Origin: Allorhodopirellula solitaria
GTDB lineage: Bacteria > Planctomycetota > Planctomycetia > Pirellulales > Pirellulaceae
Assembly: GCF_007859855.1 (NCBI RefSeq)
Contig: NZ_SJPK01000002.1
Span: 1 to 64,000 of the forward strand
Direction: 5' to 3'
DNA length: 64,000 nucleotides
Under the pieces are notes generated by a model. That model had not been told where the DNA came from and ran no database searches. It saw nothing but the letters and a program-made list of their open reading frames with translations. Within the stretch, counting starts at the first letter, position 1. Every line of letters starts with the position of its first letter. A program made the translations under genes and the position numbers. Below are positions 8,801 through 23,800 of the stretch, in pieces.

Positions 8801-11800
8801 TCAAACGCTGACTGTGCAGGACCTGCTGAAATTCCGAACGCGAATCCATTGATAACCTGTTCAGGACCGTCTTCAGCAACCTCGTATTGCAGGTCGAGCG
8901 TGGAGAACTCGGGTCGGTCGTTGACCGGATTGAGGTTCAGTTCGACGACCGAGGTCGACGTGAGCCGGTCTTGGATCAGCGATTCGGTTTCCAACGAGTA
9001 GGTCTCACCACCGCTAGGATTGTCATCGCGAACGGTGTACTCGAAGGAATCCACTGAACCGTTGAAGTTATTGAAATCGGTTGGAGGTGTGTACAGCAAA
9101 CCGATCAACAGTGGATTGCCGCTCGCGTCCACTTCGGTGGTCGAGAACTGGCGAGCCAATGTGCCGCCTAACTTCGTTGTGTCAGGGAAATCGAACAGCT
9201 CGAGCACCTGAGGTCCACCGGTCGGCTGGTCGTCGGTACCATCGACCGTTTCGTTTGCAGGTCCCACGTTATACACGTCGAGCAAACCAAGGCGGGTGTA
9301 GTCACCCACGGTGACCGTTCCCGAGACATCACTTGGCAGGGCAATATTCTTGTCCACGGGGATGAAGTAACTGCCCGTTAAAACCTCACCAGGCTGGCTG
9401 GGGTCAGGCCGGGTGTTGTCTTCCCTCAGGGTGTACCGAATGGTTGCCTGATCATTGAACCCGTCGTTGTCTGTATCACTTCCCGTGGTGACGCTGTAGG
9501 CCTCATCAGCGTTGGCAGAATCGGTTGTCCCAGCGATGGTCGGATCGATACGTGGCCGATCGTTGACTGGCCGGACATTGATCGTGACCAGCTGCGGCTC
9601 GGAGAGTGACGTCGGATCATCGACCTCAAAAGCGACAATCCTGTAGACCAGCTCTCCGACTTGATCCGGTGCGGGGAAGACGGTCAGCGATCCCTCGGTC
9701 GATCCTGGGGTGTAGTTGATAACCGGCATGGCGTCCATCACCGACGGGTCGCCCGAGACCAGTTCGGGATCGAGGAAATCAACCTCCTGCGTCTGAACCT
9801 CATCAAAAGCATCATCGGGACCCGCAAAGATCTGCGAGACAAAGTCCGGGATGGTGGTGGAGGAGAGGTCGTCTCGTTCGAGCACGTTGACAAACATCTG
9901 ACCGTCGAACGTCGGCACGTCGTTGGCCGCGGCCACGGTGATCGTCAGTGTGCCTGACTCAGAAACTTCCGGCGGAAGGTTCTGCACGCTCGCCGGACTT
10001 GGGATCGTCGTCAGTCCATCGTCGATGATCTTATACGTCAGCAGTTCATTCGGAGCGAATGGCAACTGTTCGTTGTAGTTCAACGGCGGTGTGTAGTAGA
10101 TATTGCTGAAGTATCGCAGGGTCTCGCCATTGACAACCTCGGTGGAGATTTCGAAGCGGAAGATACCGCCTGAATCGCTTTCGAGACCGGCTTCATTGGG
10201 ACCGAGCGGCGTGAGCGTACCGATCAAGTTTGGGTCCGCCGAGACGAGATTCGTATCGGTTTGCAGATTGAGCGTACCGGCAGCCGTTCCCACCTCGATG
10301 ATTCGCAGGCCAGGGGTCTGCTCGCTCTCGTTGAACGGGGCGGGCAATCGGGAATCAAAATCGCCCGGTGCGTCAGGCAACTCGCCCACACCAGCCTGAT
10401 TGATCACCTGGAGCGAAACCCGAGTGAAATCAGCGGGGACGCCAAACGCTCCCACGTCTGCAATCGCTCCCAATCCGACCAGACGAAGCTGTTCTTGCAG
10501 TGCCACCGCGACTTCGGATGCGGAGCTTGCAGAGGAAAACGCCACCGCGAGGTCTGCACCGATCGAGGGCGTCCCGCTGGTGTTGAATTCGACGATCGTA
10601 GCGTTCCCGGACGCGTCGGCAATCTCGATCCGTTGGCCGTCGATCAACTCCGTTCCGGCAGGCACCAGCACGTTGGAACCGTCGATTTGGATGCCGCTAG
10701 CGGTTTCGTCGAGCGAGATCGTCGTGACATCGGTGAGCGTGACTTCCCACAACTCCATCGTGACCACATTGGCGGAAACCGCAGCCGGGTTGGGTGCGTC
10801 GGTCGCGTTGATCGCATCCGCGAGCCGGGCCGACAAGTCGACAGCGGTGTCACTGGTTTGGAAGGGTACGAAGACGTAGGCCGAATCGCTCGCGTCGCTA
10901 CCGAGCCCGAATTCGACGATCGTCATGTCACCAGCAGCATTCTCGATCTCGAGAAGCTCGCCGTTCTGCAGCATCGATCCGGCTGGCATGATCACATCGC
11001 TGCCGATCACACGGATCGCCGATGTGGCCGCTTGTGGATCAATCGACGCAGCGTCATCGAAATGCACCCGAACCTGGGTCTGCGCCGTTGCGGCGGCCAC
11101 AGCGGTCAGGCCTTCGGTGGTCATCGCCGCTGCCAGTGCCTCGGCAATTTGCTCGGACGTATCGGCCACGGTGATCGCAACAGGGACCGCATCAGCGTCG
11201 ACATTGCCCGTCGTAGTGAATTCGAAGAGATAGGTATCCCCATTGAGATCAACCACCTCGACTTGCTCGCCATCGCCGAGATCCGCACCCGATGGGATCG
11301 CGATCGCTTGCCGCGCCGAATCGACAGTCAGACTGTTCGTCCGCGGGACTTCGGTGATGATATTCGCGTCGCTGAAATCAACTTGGTCGCCCGCGGCGGT
11401 GCCACCGAATCCGATCGCTCGCATCGCCTGCTCAAGACTGGTGGCCAAGTCGGCCGCCACATCGCTCGGCGAGTACCGGACCACGCGATCGACTCCCGCA
11501 GGAACGACTCCGGTCGTGTTCAACGCGATCGCCGCCCGCCGTCCATTGGCGGCGGTGAAGACCAATGTCTCACCATCGAATAGCTCGTCAGCGTCGGGCA
11601 GAATGACTGCGTTGGACGTGACAACGATATTGGAATCCACGCTCGTGGAAGCTGGCAAGTTCGCCGTAATCAGATCATCCGCATCGATCGAGATCGAGGT
11701 CGGATTATCGGTCGTCGATTCGGTCATCCGCGCCAAGCGGTCGTAGGCGACTGGTGCATCGTTAACCGGAGCCACGAAAATGGTGGACGTGATGGTCGAC

Positions 11801-14800
11801 GTGCGACCATTGACGTCCCGCGTGCCGCGATCATTGGCATCGAAGACATCGTCCACATCGAGACCTTCATCGATTCCACTGTCCATGACCGTGTACGTGA
11901 AGGTGATCTCGCCGTAGATATCGTCCGCAGGCGTGAACGTGATCATGCCCGTGTCGGGATCGAGCGAGATGGAACCACGGCTGAGCGTGTTCGCATTGGC
12001 ATCATCCAATCCGACCGCGACCACACGAATGTCTCCATCGTTGCCATTCAACGGATCGGTTTCATCGACGGCGCCCGCTGGGCCCGCTGCGTCGTTGTCG
12101 AGCAGGTAGGCGGCCGAGAACACCAACGTGGTGTCCTCAGTCGGAGTCGGCCGGGTCGCCGGATCGCTAAAGAAGTTCAAGTAGCGATCATTAGGAGCTC
12201 CCGTCGCGTCGGTCAGCCCGACGTAATCGGCAACTGGAACCGGCGCGTCATTGCGTGGGACGACGCGGATGGTCACTGTGGCCGTGGCCTCGCTGGCGGT
12301 GACAGCCTTGCGGAGGAACTGATCTCGCTCACCACCGTCGATGTAATACGGGTCTGCACTGAGGTCATCGCTACCGAGCAAACCGTCCGCTTCGAGATCG
12401 GCTAGGTTCGTCTCCAGGTCAGAGGGCAGCTGTGAGATGCCGTCGTCGAAGAGCGTGAAGGTGAATTCATCGAGCAGCAGGTCACCGACCGCACCGACAT
12501 CGCTATTGAAATCATCGGCGGGAGTGTACAGCAATCGCGTGATCCACTGCGGGTTGGCTGCATCGTTGAACTCGGCAACCAACGTGCCGCCCTGTGGCGT
12601 CATGATCGTATCGCCACTGCCGCCCGCGGTGATCGAACCGCTCGCGGTCGTGACCGAACGAACCAAGATGGTTTGGTTGGACTCATCCAGCGGAGCGTTG
12701 GATTGATTGGGGTCGTAATCCGGAATCGCCGAAGCGACCAAATCATCCGCCGTGATCACCAGTGTCGCGTCGCCGCCGTCACGGGTCGGTTCGAAAGTAA
12801 CAAAGGTCTCGTCGCTGGCTCCTGGATCGTCGTTATCCGGGAGAACATTGATCGTCACCGTTTCAAAGGTGATCCCGTCCAGGTTTTGGCTGTCCGCATT
12901 CTGTTGAGTTGACAAGCGATATCGGAACGTATCGACACCGTTGAAATCCTCCGGTGGCGTGTAGAGGAACGATCCCGTCAGGTCATCGCCTGGGGTGGAT
13001 CCCTGCATCGTTCGATTGACTTCCAGGATACCACCAGCGGGCGTTTGGTAGACCAGAACGTCGTCACCGGGATAACTGGTTTGGTCCGGTTCAACGAAGA
13101 TCCGCGGCAGATCCACGAAGTAACGAACCGGCAGAATCTGCGATGCGAAATTATCGTTCGTGAACAGTGTTTTCGCGTTGATATCCAACGGCGGATCGGC
13201 TGCCGAAAGCGACGAATCGATACGCAGAGGCGTGTCTTCGACAGCGATGAATTGATCCCCGTCTCCCGATGGCACCGGCAGCGGCACACTTCGCACGCTG
13301 ACCTGGTAGTCCTCGACTTCGCCACCGATCGTCACGCCGGTAGGACGCGTGTTCCCGGAATCGCTCAAGCGGATTCTCAGCCACGTGTCTTTGTCCGTCA
13401 CGGTGCTCGGCGTGACAATGCTGAGCGTGTTGATGCCATCAACCACCGGCGTATTCTTGAGCACCTGTTCGGATCCGTCTTCGTCGAAGACGCCGTTGCC
13501 GTTGAAGTCGATCCAGGCATCGACCAACCCGCCGCCGGTCACGTAGACCTCGACATTGGTACCGGCCGGGTCGGCAGGGTTGAGGAACCCGAAGACCTGA
13601 TCGGCCTGCGATGCGTCGAACGTCGCACCGTTATCGGCATAACGTCCGAAGAAGTACGCTGGTGCGACCCCGCCACCTTGATTGAACGTGACGACGGATA
13701 CACCGTCCTCATCGTCAATAGCCGTCAACAGCACCGATGATCCGTCGGATTCATCGATATCGGCCAGAATACTGCCGCCGAGTGTGCTCAGGTTGGGACG
13801 GATCGTGGCCAGCAACGCTTCGGCAACCTGTTCCGTCGTGAATGCCCCCGTGATGAGCACGGGAATACTGCCCGGTCGTGGGTTCGAAGTCGGATTGACG
13901 AACTCATAAGTGAGAGTTTGGTCGTCGGTACGCAGATCAATCAGCTGCCCCGGCGACGGCACATCGGTGAACGTGACCGAGAGCGAATGAGGATCGGAAT
14001 CGTCAACGGTGAACGCTGGCGAGAAGAGACTCGATTGCGAACCAACCATCAGCTCAGGCCCCGGTGCACCACCGGCCGTGGAATCAATCTCGATCTGTTC
14101 TGGGTGATCAGGGTCGATGGTCGCCGTGACTCCAGTCACGTTGGCGTTCAATGCAGCCAACAGCGTTGCCGCGACGTCACTGGTTCGATCGCCTGCAGCA
14201 ATCGGAATCGTGATCCGAGGGGGAACTGCCGTCGTGCCGTCGGAGATGAACTGGAACGCGTAATCCGTTCCCCCCACCGACAAGGTGAGTAGATCGCCCG
14301 ATCGAGGCACGCGTGTGATGGTGATGCGAGCCAAATTCGGTGTGATCAGATCAGCAGCTGTCGCGGCGGCGCCAACCGACTGAAGCTGATCATCGGAGAC
14401 ACCGACACCGCTATCGACAGGTTGCCCGTCGCTTTCAGTATCGACTTGGAAACCGAGCCGACTGCCTTCGGTGCCACCGGTGATCGCGTGTCGTGCCCCG
14501 TTTCCAGGAACGTAGTTCGGATCGGTCGGTTGCAGGTTGGGTGTCGGTGATTGCAGGAAGGTCCCATAGGACGCGGGGGCATCACCGAAGTCGAAACGCA
14601 CATCCGGCATGATGATCGTGAAGCGTGTTTCATTGTTAGGCCGTGTGGGACTGACGGGGTTCCCCGCGAGGTCGGACACGGCTGCGATCGTTGGAGCGAC
14701 CGTGCCTGCATCATCAACACCACCTCGGCTCACCACGTTCTGTGTTCCTGCGAACAACAACACACCACCGCCAGGCGAGAACACGTCGACGTTGACACCC

Positions 14801-17800
14801 GCATCATCGATTGCTTGTTGTAACTTCGTCGCCACGGAGACGGCTGGGAAGGAATCGCTCGGGGTATACTCCACAGCGAACGCACCGCCACTGACACCAT
14901 CGATCACCAATGCGTCTGCAGCCACCACGGCGGGACCGTCGACCACATCGACAGTCGTGAAGTCCGTCGCGGTTTCACCGAGCGTGATCACTGAGCCATC
15001 ACGTGTGACATTCTGCAGTGTGCTGCCCAATGCCAATTCGATCGCGGACTCGAGCGCCGTGGCGATCGCCGTCGGATCGGCGTCCGCAGCGACGACGACC
15101 GTCACATTGGCCGACGTGAGCTGCGGATCCGTCGTGAACTCGAATGTCTCCGAGGTGCCCGCGACATCGATCGTCACAGTGGAACCATCGATACTCGTGC
15201 CGGTTTCCGTGTCAGGAATCGTGATCTGGAGACCACCCGTCACGCCGGGGTTCCCGGTCAGTGAGAGGCTAGAATCATCCAGTTCAACAGTATCGCCGAC
15301 GAGCCCGCCGACCGAGACCAAACCGTCGCCAATCGCTACCGCGTCACTCAGGTTCAGATTCGAATCACGCAGAGCCGTCGCAATGGAACTGGCGATTTCG
15401 TCGGGCGTATCAGTACGGTCAAAACCGACTCGGCGTAGCGTCTGGGTTTGATCGGCCGGATCGAACGATCCATCTGAATCCAGTTCGAAGGTGACCGTTT
15501 GAGCCCCCCGCGTGTAAGTGAACTGCTGGCCATCGACAACCGACTCGATCGCGCCGCTTTCAGTCAGACCTGAGGATACGTTGCTGATATCGACGTCGTG
15601 CCCGGGCAGAGTCCCGAGTTGGATGGAATCGTTCCCAACGGCTACCGGTGCCAAGCCGAGCAGGTCAGCGTAGTCCACCGCACTGGCAGGACTGCCAGCG
15701 AACTGAGTGGGATCGAGGACTCGCAGAATCGCATCACGTATCTCAGTGACCGTTCCAGTCGCCGCGAGCGGAATCGCTACATTGGCACTGGCAACCGCGC
15801 CCGTCGTATTGATCTCGAAGGTAACGCTCTGCGAACCGTCCACCGATGTAATCGTGAACGTATCGGTATCTCGGAAACCGGCCTTCGTATCGGTGACCAC
15901 TAAGGTTTCATTTTGCGGCACACCGAGCGTGTAGCCACTGTCAAACTCGAATACGCTCTCGCGTCCGGTATCATCCGTCACAACCACTTGGTCGCCGTCA
16001 GCGATCGAACCGCCCGAAGGCAATTCAACGACGCGGCGCACCTGGTTATTCAGCGTGACTTCATACACGGAGTCTTGGTTCCATACCCCAGCGAGCGGTG
16101 TCAGCCGAATCGTGCGACTGTTCTCGCTGTATCCGAATGTGAAGTCCCGACCAGGCAGAAGCTGACGTCCATTCTCAGTGAGCAGAACGGTGTCGGCAGT
16201 GATCGTTGACGCATCCAGCCCCGTGCCCGCTTCATCAATCAACTGAATTTCAAAGAAGTTGACGAATTGATCCGAGTTCACCAGACGAACGAATGATTGT
16301 TCCGGGTCGGTATCGCCGACGGTGTTTGGATCGGTCGGCGAACCGGCAGCGTCCAGGTTGGGTGCATCGAATGGATTATTGAGCACAGCGTTAGGACGAC
16401 GAACATCCGCACGGTCGACCGCACCGCGGTCAATGAACACGTTCGAACCGGTACCGCCACCAGGCGTGCCGGCAATTCCATCGACACGACGTTGACCATA
16501 GATGTCAACAGACGGCGCCAAGATCGGCGACGGCGGCAAGCCAACAGGCCCTTTGACGGTATTGGCAAAGTCGCTGCGGTCATCGAGTGAATCGATTGAA
16601 TTATCAATCAGAGAACTACCGGCGGCCGGAATATAGATCGACCGCGAGGCGTCTTGGAAAATGTCTGCCAGATCGACGTTGGTGCCGAGCTCGATCGAGC
16701 TATTGGCGATTGGCAACGTGCTGTTGGTACCATTGTTGGCAAACAGATTGCTGCCGGTCCGTGTCCCAGAAGCGGTTTGAGTATCGACATCGATACCATT
16801 GCCCGCTCCGACAATGACATTATTGAGCAATGTCGGTGCCGCCCGGCCGCTGACCGAGATCCCCACACCGTTGCCCTCATTAACGATCGTGTTGTTGATC
16901 ACACGACTGAACAGACTCGGCGTGCCCTGTTCACCATTGCCGTAGTCACCGCCACCGATTTCAATCCCGATGCTCCCGGATCGCTCGACGACATTGTTGA
17001 CGATCACGGCACCAGGTACCAAACCAAATTGGTTGACGTTTCGCAGCAACTGTGCACTACCTGGCAAACTTGATGAGTTGCCGACCTTGCCCGAATCAGC
17101 ATCGACAATCGTCGAAATCCCGACGTTGGCTGAATCGCGGATGAAGTTGTCAGCAATGATCAGTTGCCCCTGATCATCGACACTATTTTGATCGGTGATG
17201 CCGAAGTGATAATCGACCATCAGAACGTCACGTTCAGGCACGCCGGGATCACCGGTCGGGCGAATGGACATGAAGTAGTCACCGAGCTGCATGTCATTGC
17301 CGCTCGGGAAACCGCCACCGGCATAGGCACCAGCACTACTGATGATCACATCGTAGTATCCCGATCGAGTCGGGGTGAACTGCAACGTCGCGCCCTCTTC
17401 GGTTTCCCCGACTGCCAGCGTCGGCGAATTGAATCCCGAGAACGCGGGGTTCCCGCTACCGTCTTGAGCGAACGCGAAGTTCAACTCCGTCGACGTGAAC
17501 TTCGTGCCCTGTTCCACAATCGCAATGAACGGACGCTGCAGACCCGCGCCTACCTTGAACAAACCAGTCGTATCTAGATCGATGTCGATCCCCTCTCCAG
17601 CCTCGAGATACACTCGCACGCTATCGAGGTCAAACGTGGGATCACTGGCGAGAACTGCGCCGTCATCGGCATCACTTCCCGAAAGGATACCGATGTTCAC
17701 AGCATCACCGATCTTGCCCGTCGCGAACAATGTGTCACCGCTAACGTAGCCCGGGACCGCCGATTGAGCGAGCTCATCGTCGTAGATCACGTACTCGGTT

Positions 17801-20800
17801 GCAGTGGACGTGTTCGCGTTGTCATGATCGACGATCGCGACGCGCCGGCTTGTGTAGCGGCCTTTGAACGTCTCTTCGGCGTTGAGATCGAGCTTCAACG
17901 TCCGTTGTGATCCTGGGTTGACCACGATGTCGACCGAAACAGGTCGGCGTTGCAAGTTGTCATCGAGGACGTAGGAGTTACCGAACAACTCGACACGAGA
18001 CGACGTCGACGTTCCGCTATCGCTGCTATCTCCAGTGGCTGCCGAGATCGCGAGCGTGTCTTGAGCTTGACTCGAATTGATCGCATCGCGAATCGACGCA
18101 GCGACCTGAGCCTCGGTATCGGCGGGATCAAATGGCACGGGAACGTGGCCCGAATCCGGTGTCACACCGGTTGCATAGCGGCTGTCGAATTCAAACGTCA
18201 GACGATAGGAACCATCATCGAGTACGAACGTGTCGCCATCGAGCAGATTGCGGCCCGCTGGCGCGACAATCGTGACAGCCCCATCGACCAGTCGGTCGTT
18301 GCTATCGAAGGATCGGCCGAGGGAACGCTGTTCGTCCAACTCCAGGTTGATGGGATTGTAGTCCTGGGGCACCGCGTATTCGTCGGACATGCGGATCCCG
18401 AGTGAATATCCACCGACGAGAATCTCGTCAGCATGTTCGGGCTGCACCGCATCACCGCGGGTGTCAGGCAGGTACGACGGATCGAGGACAAAATCAGAGT
18501 TCCCGGGTTGCCCGCTGTAGTTTTCGTACAAGACCGCTTCACCACGCTCGGCCATACCGATGATGATGTCGTCGATATAGACGCCCGCAACCTCGTTATT
18601 GCTAGCGCCAGCCGATTGGCTGCTGTTGAAATTATTGGGCGTTCCGAGCCCGAATTCATCGCCAGGCAGTTCCATGTTGAGACCGTAGGGTCCCGGATCG
18701 AGAACTGGCGAATCACCCGATTCGGGGAGATAGATTCGGACGCGGTTGCCACCGGAGATCTTGTAGTTGCTCGTATCGGCGGTCGTGCGGTAACCGGCGT
18801 TCTGAGCAGCGATCGTGCCCAGCGACGCTACCAGAGCACTCTGCAGCTGCTCGGCGACCTCACTGGCATCCATCACTGCGTTGGTGATCACCGGTACGGC
18901 GCGTGGCACATACTGGAAACCAGATTGCCGCGTCGCTTCCCAGGAGACAATTTTTGAAGCACTGTCGGCCACGGAAATGGACGCCGCTTCGACAATGAGA
19001 ACCTCACGTCCCGAACTGCCGAACATCTGTGGAGCGAGGGCCGGGTCGAGCGCCGCCAGGAATTTCTCAGCGATTTCCTGAGGCGTATCCGTAGCGGAGT
19101 AAACGATTTCGTTAGCAGCCCCCGTGGTAGCCGTCCGGAAAGTGTACGTGCTGCCGGTAGCAGCGAGAGGTGCGTCTTTGCGGAAGACGGTGATTGACTC
19201 ACCATCGGTCAGATCCGACGCGGCTGGAAGCGTTACCGGCACTCCATACGTATCGACAACCTCGCTATCTTGCGAGGTAATCGTGGGCTGGTTCGCTAAG
19301 ACGTTCGCAACCGGGTTGGCACCGGTGATCTCGAATCCATCGGTCGTGGTTGATTCAACCGCAACGAGCCCGGGAGCGACGCTCTGCAGCTTCGTCACCA
19401 CGAGAGCTGAGACATCGGCTGCGGTCATCGACTCGGTGAAGTAGACCGAAACATGGTTGCCCGAAGGCAAGTCGCTGCCCTGACGAACAAAGCGGACGGT
19501 AACCCCAGGAGCACCGTCGGCATCCAGGAAGATACCCTCACCGCTGCGGAGGTCCGCACCGGCAGGAACCTCAATCAGGGCGGGCGTGTTCGCCGGATCG
19601 AGATTGGTAATGACGATCTGCGAAGCAGCAGCCTGCACGTTGATCGCGACACCTGCCTGCAAGAAGTTCAGATTGCCGTCGGCGTTGACGAACGTCGCTC
19701 CGGCGGGCAGGGCTGCAGCGATGCGAGTGGCGATCTGTGCTCGGCTCTCGCCCGACAATGCGACAATTTGAACATCGCCGCTGGTGTCGGCGGGATCGAT
19801 GGTGCGGACATACCGGAGCGTGGCCGCAGGCTCCGAGGGAAGGTTAATGGTAACTCGTTCTCCCACCGCTGCTTCGTCACCACTGGGGACGAGCAGTTGC
19901 TGGAAACTCCCTGAGAACTCTACCGGGTTGGCTTGACCACCGGCGAGTTGTCCGTCGACTTGAATATTCGTCGCAGCCAATAGACTCAGTCGTCCATTAT
20001 CATCGACGCGCGGCCGCATCGGACCGGGGACCGCTGCCGCGACTGCCGTGGCGACTTCGCTCGCCGTGGCGGCTGGGTCGATCAATACCTCAACGTCCGC
20101 TGCACCGGGCGTGAGCGTGTCGACGAAGGTCACGTTGACCGTTCTCTGCTGCGGACTTGCGGCGGGATCGAGATAGGTCACCTGGAATGAATCACCAGCG
20201 ACCAAATCTGCGCCACTAGGCAGCTTCACATCCCGACCGACAACAGTCTGCAATGAAGAAATGCTACCTGCAAAGTTACCGCTGCCGTTCTCAATCTCAG
20301 TGATGTCATTGTCAACGAGCTGTTCCCCAGCGACACCCACTAATTCGACCGAACCGAACTGGGTCCGCATCGAACCCGCGGTGCTGAAATCGAAGCGGAT
20401 GCGAGCGTTGCTACTTCCCGCCAGCGGCGAGAGATCGACCCGAACTTGCCGCCACTGGTCAGCGGCGTTGTCGTCAAAGATGGTCTGTACGGCAATGCCG
20501 CTATTCACATACTCGTCGTACTCATCATTGTTGGGCAGTTCACGAAACTCATCGTTCGTCGCGAGCAAATGCCATTCGCCGTCATCCCCGGATGCGAAAA
20601 CCCGGAAACTATCGTGTTGGGCCCGATTGAGGCGATAATCATCATCGTCTTCGACGTCGATGTTGTAGGTGAAATATAGGGTCGGCTTGTCGCCAGCACT
20701 GTATTCGCTGAGGTCAATGAAATCGGAGATTGCCGATCCGTGGCTACCGCCCGGGGCGATCTGGCCGAGGTTGCTACCTTCGGGCCGCGCGATCGTATTG

Positions 20801-23800
20801 TTGTCGGCATTGTTATCAATCTCGAACCCAAAATACAGACTCGAGCCACCGGTGGTATTGAGGCGGCTGCTGTCGTAAGGAACCACATCGCCGTGACCTG
20901 CATCACCAGAGCGATCATTCGTCGTGTGCCAAGGATTGACCTCCAGATTGCTGAACGCCAAACCACTCGTCTGGTAGTTGATTCCGCTGTCGAAACCGGG
21001 TTGATCACCGAGGAACCGGAGCTGAACCGCCGATCCACCGTTGTAGAAAACGTTCGCCGGTTCGGTCGTTGGCATGCCCGCTTGGTCGGTTCCGAGCGTG
21101 AAGGCATAGAGCCAACCATCCACCGTCGTCGCAAACAGCATGTCCGCGTACGCACGATTTTCAACAACCTGTGGCCCCAGAGACAAACCCGTAAACAGAG
21201 GATACTGCTCGCCCGTGCTGGGGTCCGTGCCGAGGTTCGAACCGGGGTCCGCGACGTGATTGGGATCCGCTGTCAAGTATCCGTACTTGGTCGTCGGGAT
21301 CACCCGGCTATAGCCATCATCGAAGAATCCCTCAGGTGCATCCTCGGTTTGGTCGGGATCGAAAACATGCACGCCACCGAGATCGGTCACAGCGATCAGG
21401 TCGCCGTTCAAGTTATTATTGAGTGCAGCCAGACCCGTGATATCACCACCGTCACCGCCATTGGCAGTTTCAATGAACCCCGTATCGACAATCCCGTACT
21501 CCCGCTCGTCCGACGCCGGACCCATCGTCGTTTGGTAAGGAACGGTCGCTGAATAATTGTTGTCCGCGTCCCCATTCAAACTACCACGCGAGGTAATCTC
21601 GCCCGTACCGCCAGCAGCTTGGTAAAGAATGTTCGTGCGGAGTTCGACGGGAACTCCATTGCGTCCGCCCGAATCACGGTTCCCAACAACCCAGAAACGC
21701 TCGTTGTTGTTGTTGATTTCGCTGCGGTTGACCGAACCGTCTTGAGCACTGCTATCACTCCGCTCGAACGTCATCGCGTTAACGATGTACTGCGCGTTCC
21801 CATCGACTTCAGTATTGTTTCCAGCTTCGTTCGTTTGACGGAACTCGATGCCGTCATCACCAGCCTGGGTGACGGCTGAATCAGCAGGGCTGACGTTGAG
21901 GAAGTTACCCGTGTTGCCGTTCGAGGGATTGTTAGGCGGCAAGTTGTAGGTCATCAGTTCGCCATCACTCCGAATGGCGATATCACGCGTTCGTGGACCG
22001 TAGCTACCGATCGACCGTTCGACCGTTCCCGTAAATGGGTTGAAACTCGCCAGCGTGCTATCGTTACTTCCCGTTCCACCGATCAGGTTCACGAATAGTC
22101 GGATATCGTCGAGAGTGTAGGCAATGGGTGAATCGTCGCCGAAAGCCGGCTCGATCACCGGACGCTCGGCGGTATAGTCATCCCAACGTGAGCTGAAGAA
22201 GCCGGACTCATCCAAATCGTCGCGACTGACACGCCGAACCGAGTTGACCGGCATCAAACGCACGTCCGGATTGACTGGGTTGGCCTCAAAGAACTGGTTC
22301 AGCACCGCAGGCACGGCAGCTTCGCTGCTGACGGCGACATAGTAGACGCCTTCAGGCAGTTCCACGGGGCCGATGAACGCATCGAGCGTCCCGGCAGACC
22401 CAGCCGCGAGATTGCTCATGTCCACACCCTCGAGCGGACGTCCTTGATCATCGGTCACGTTGCTATCGCGGCCAACCAAAATCAAGCGTCCCTCCGAGTC
22501 ATACACTGACAACACGGTGTTGGCCCGTGCCAACTGGTCGGCATAATCAATATCGAACGTTGCCGAGACAAAGCGGTTCTCGCTGTCGAACGTATCCGGC
22601 TTAAGCTGCTGGGCACGCAGTTCTACCCGGTAAACGTCAACATCTTCGAGCCTGATGTCGAGCGACGTATTGCTCAGGTTTCCGAGTTCCCCCGTGACGG
22701 TGAGTGCACCCCGATCGGAGGTCAACAGATTGCCGAGATCCTGCGCATCGGCAGGATCTGCACTCAGTCGCGTGTCGACTGTTTCGCGAGTTGATTCATC
22801 ACCGCTGTTCTGATCGCCCGGCGTGGGGTCCACGTACACTACCGACTCACCGACATCGCCCACCAAGGGGCTGTGCATCGGCGTGCCGCTGACCGCGATG
22901 GCATTGGTCGCGTAGCGAATGTCCGCCCCGCGGACCGTCGAACCAGCAACCTCATCGGCCTCCTGGAGACGGATCCCGAGCTCGTATTGCCCTGACGTCT
23001 CGGCGTTGGCGCTGTGCACGCGAACGTAGTAGTCATTCTTGGCATCGAAGTTACCTGGCAAGATGACACGGAAACCGGCGTCGAGCGTATTGGACGATTC
23101 CACGTTGCCACTGGTCAGTCCGGTCGACAGCGCACGCACGTCGCTCTCGAGCACACCGTTCTGCAGCGCCGTGTTGACGTAGATGGTCTCGCGTCCATTG
23201 GCCTCGGCGAACGAATTGTCGCTGCTGGCGATCACCACACCACTGTCGTTGACCAGCTCCACCACGGTATCGAGTCCGGGCGACGTCTCGTCGATATCAA
23301 AATAGACGGCCGTGCCGCCGGCGGCGCTGAACCGATAGGTATCAATGTCGTCTTGGGTAGCGAGCGTCCCTCGAATCGTGAACCCGAGCCGCTCGTTGTC
23401 GTCCCCAGTCGTTTCACCGGTGGCGAGTGCACCGAGAATCTGAGCATCGACAGGATCGCGGTTGGTCGTGATCGCACCAGCATCGCCGCGTTCGTTCTCG
23501 TACACGTAGGCAACATTTCGATCATTGATATAGGACAGCAACTGCAGCCCTTCCCAATCGCCGGCTGATGCCGTATTGATCTCATTGCCGTTGGCGTCGA
23601 CGGGCAGGCCGGTATTGTTAGTATCTCGTTGCGAACGCCCATCCGGTGTGAACCCGGCACCGATCGTGCTGTCATTGATGCTGGTCAAGACAACCGGGAA
23701 TCCAGGGGAACCGAGCACCTGCAGGGTACCACCGATCCGGTCAATGATATCAAGCGGGCGTCCACCGCCGACGAGGGATCCGTCCTCGGTGAATTTCACG

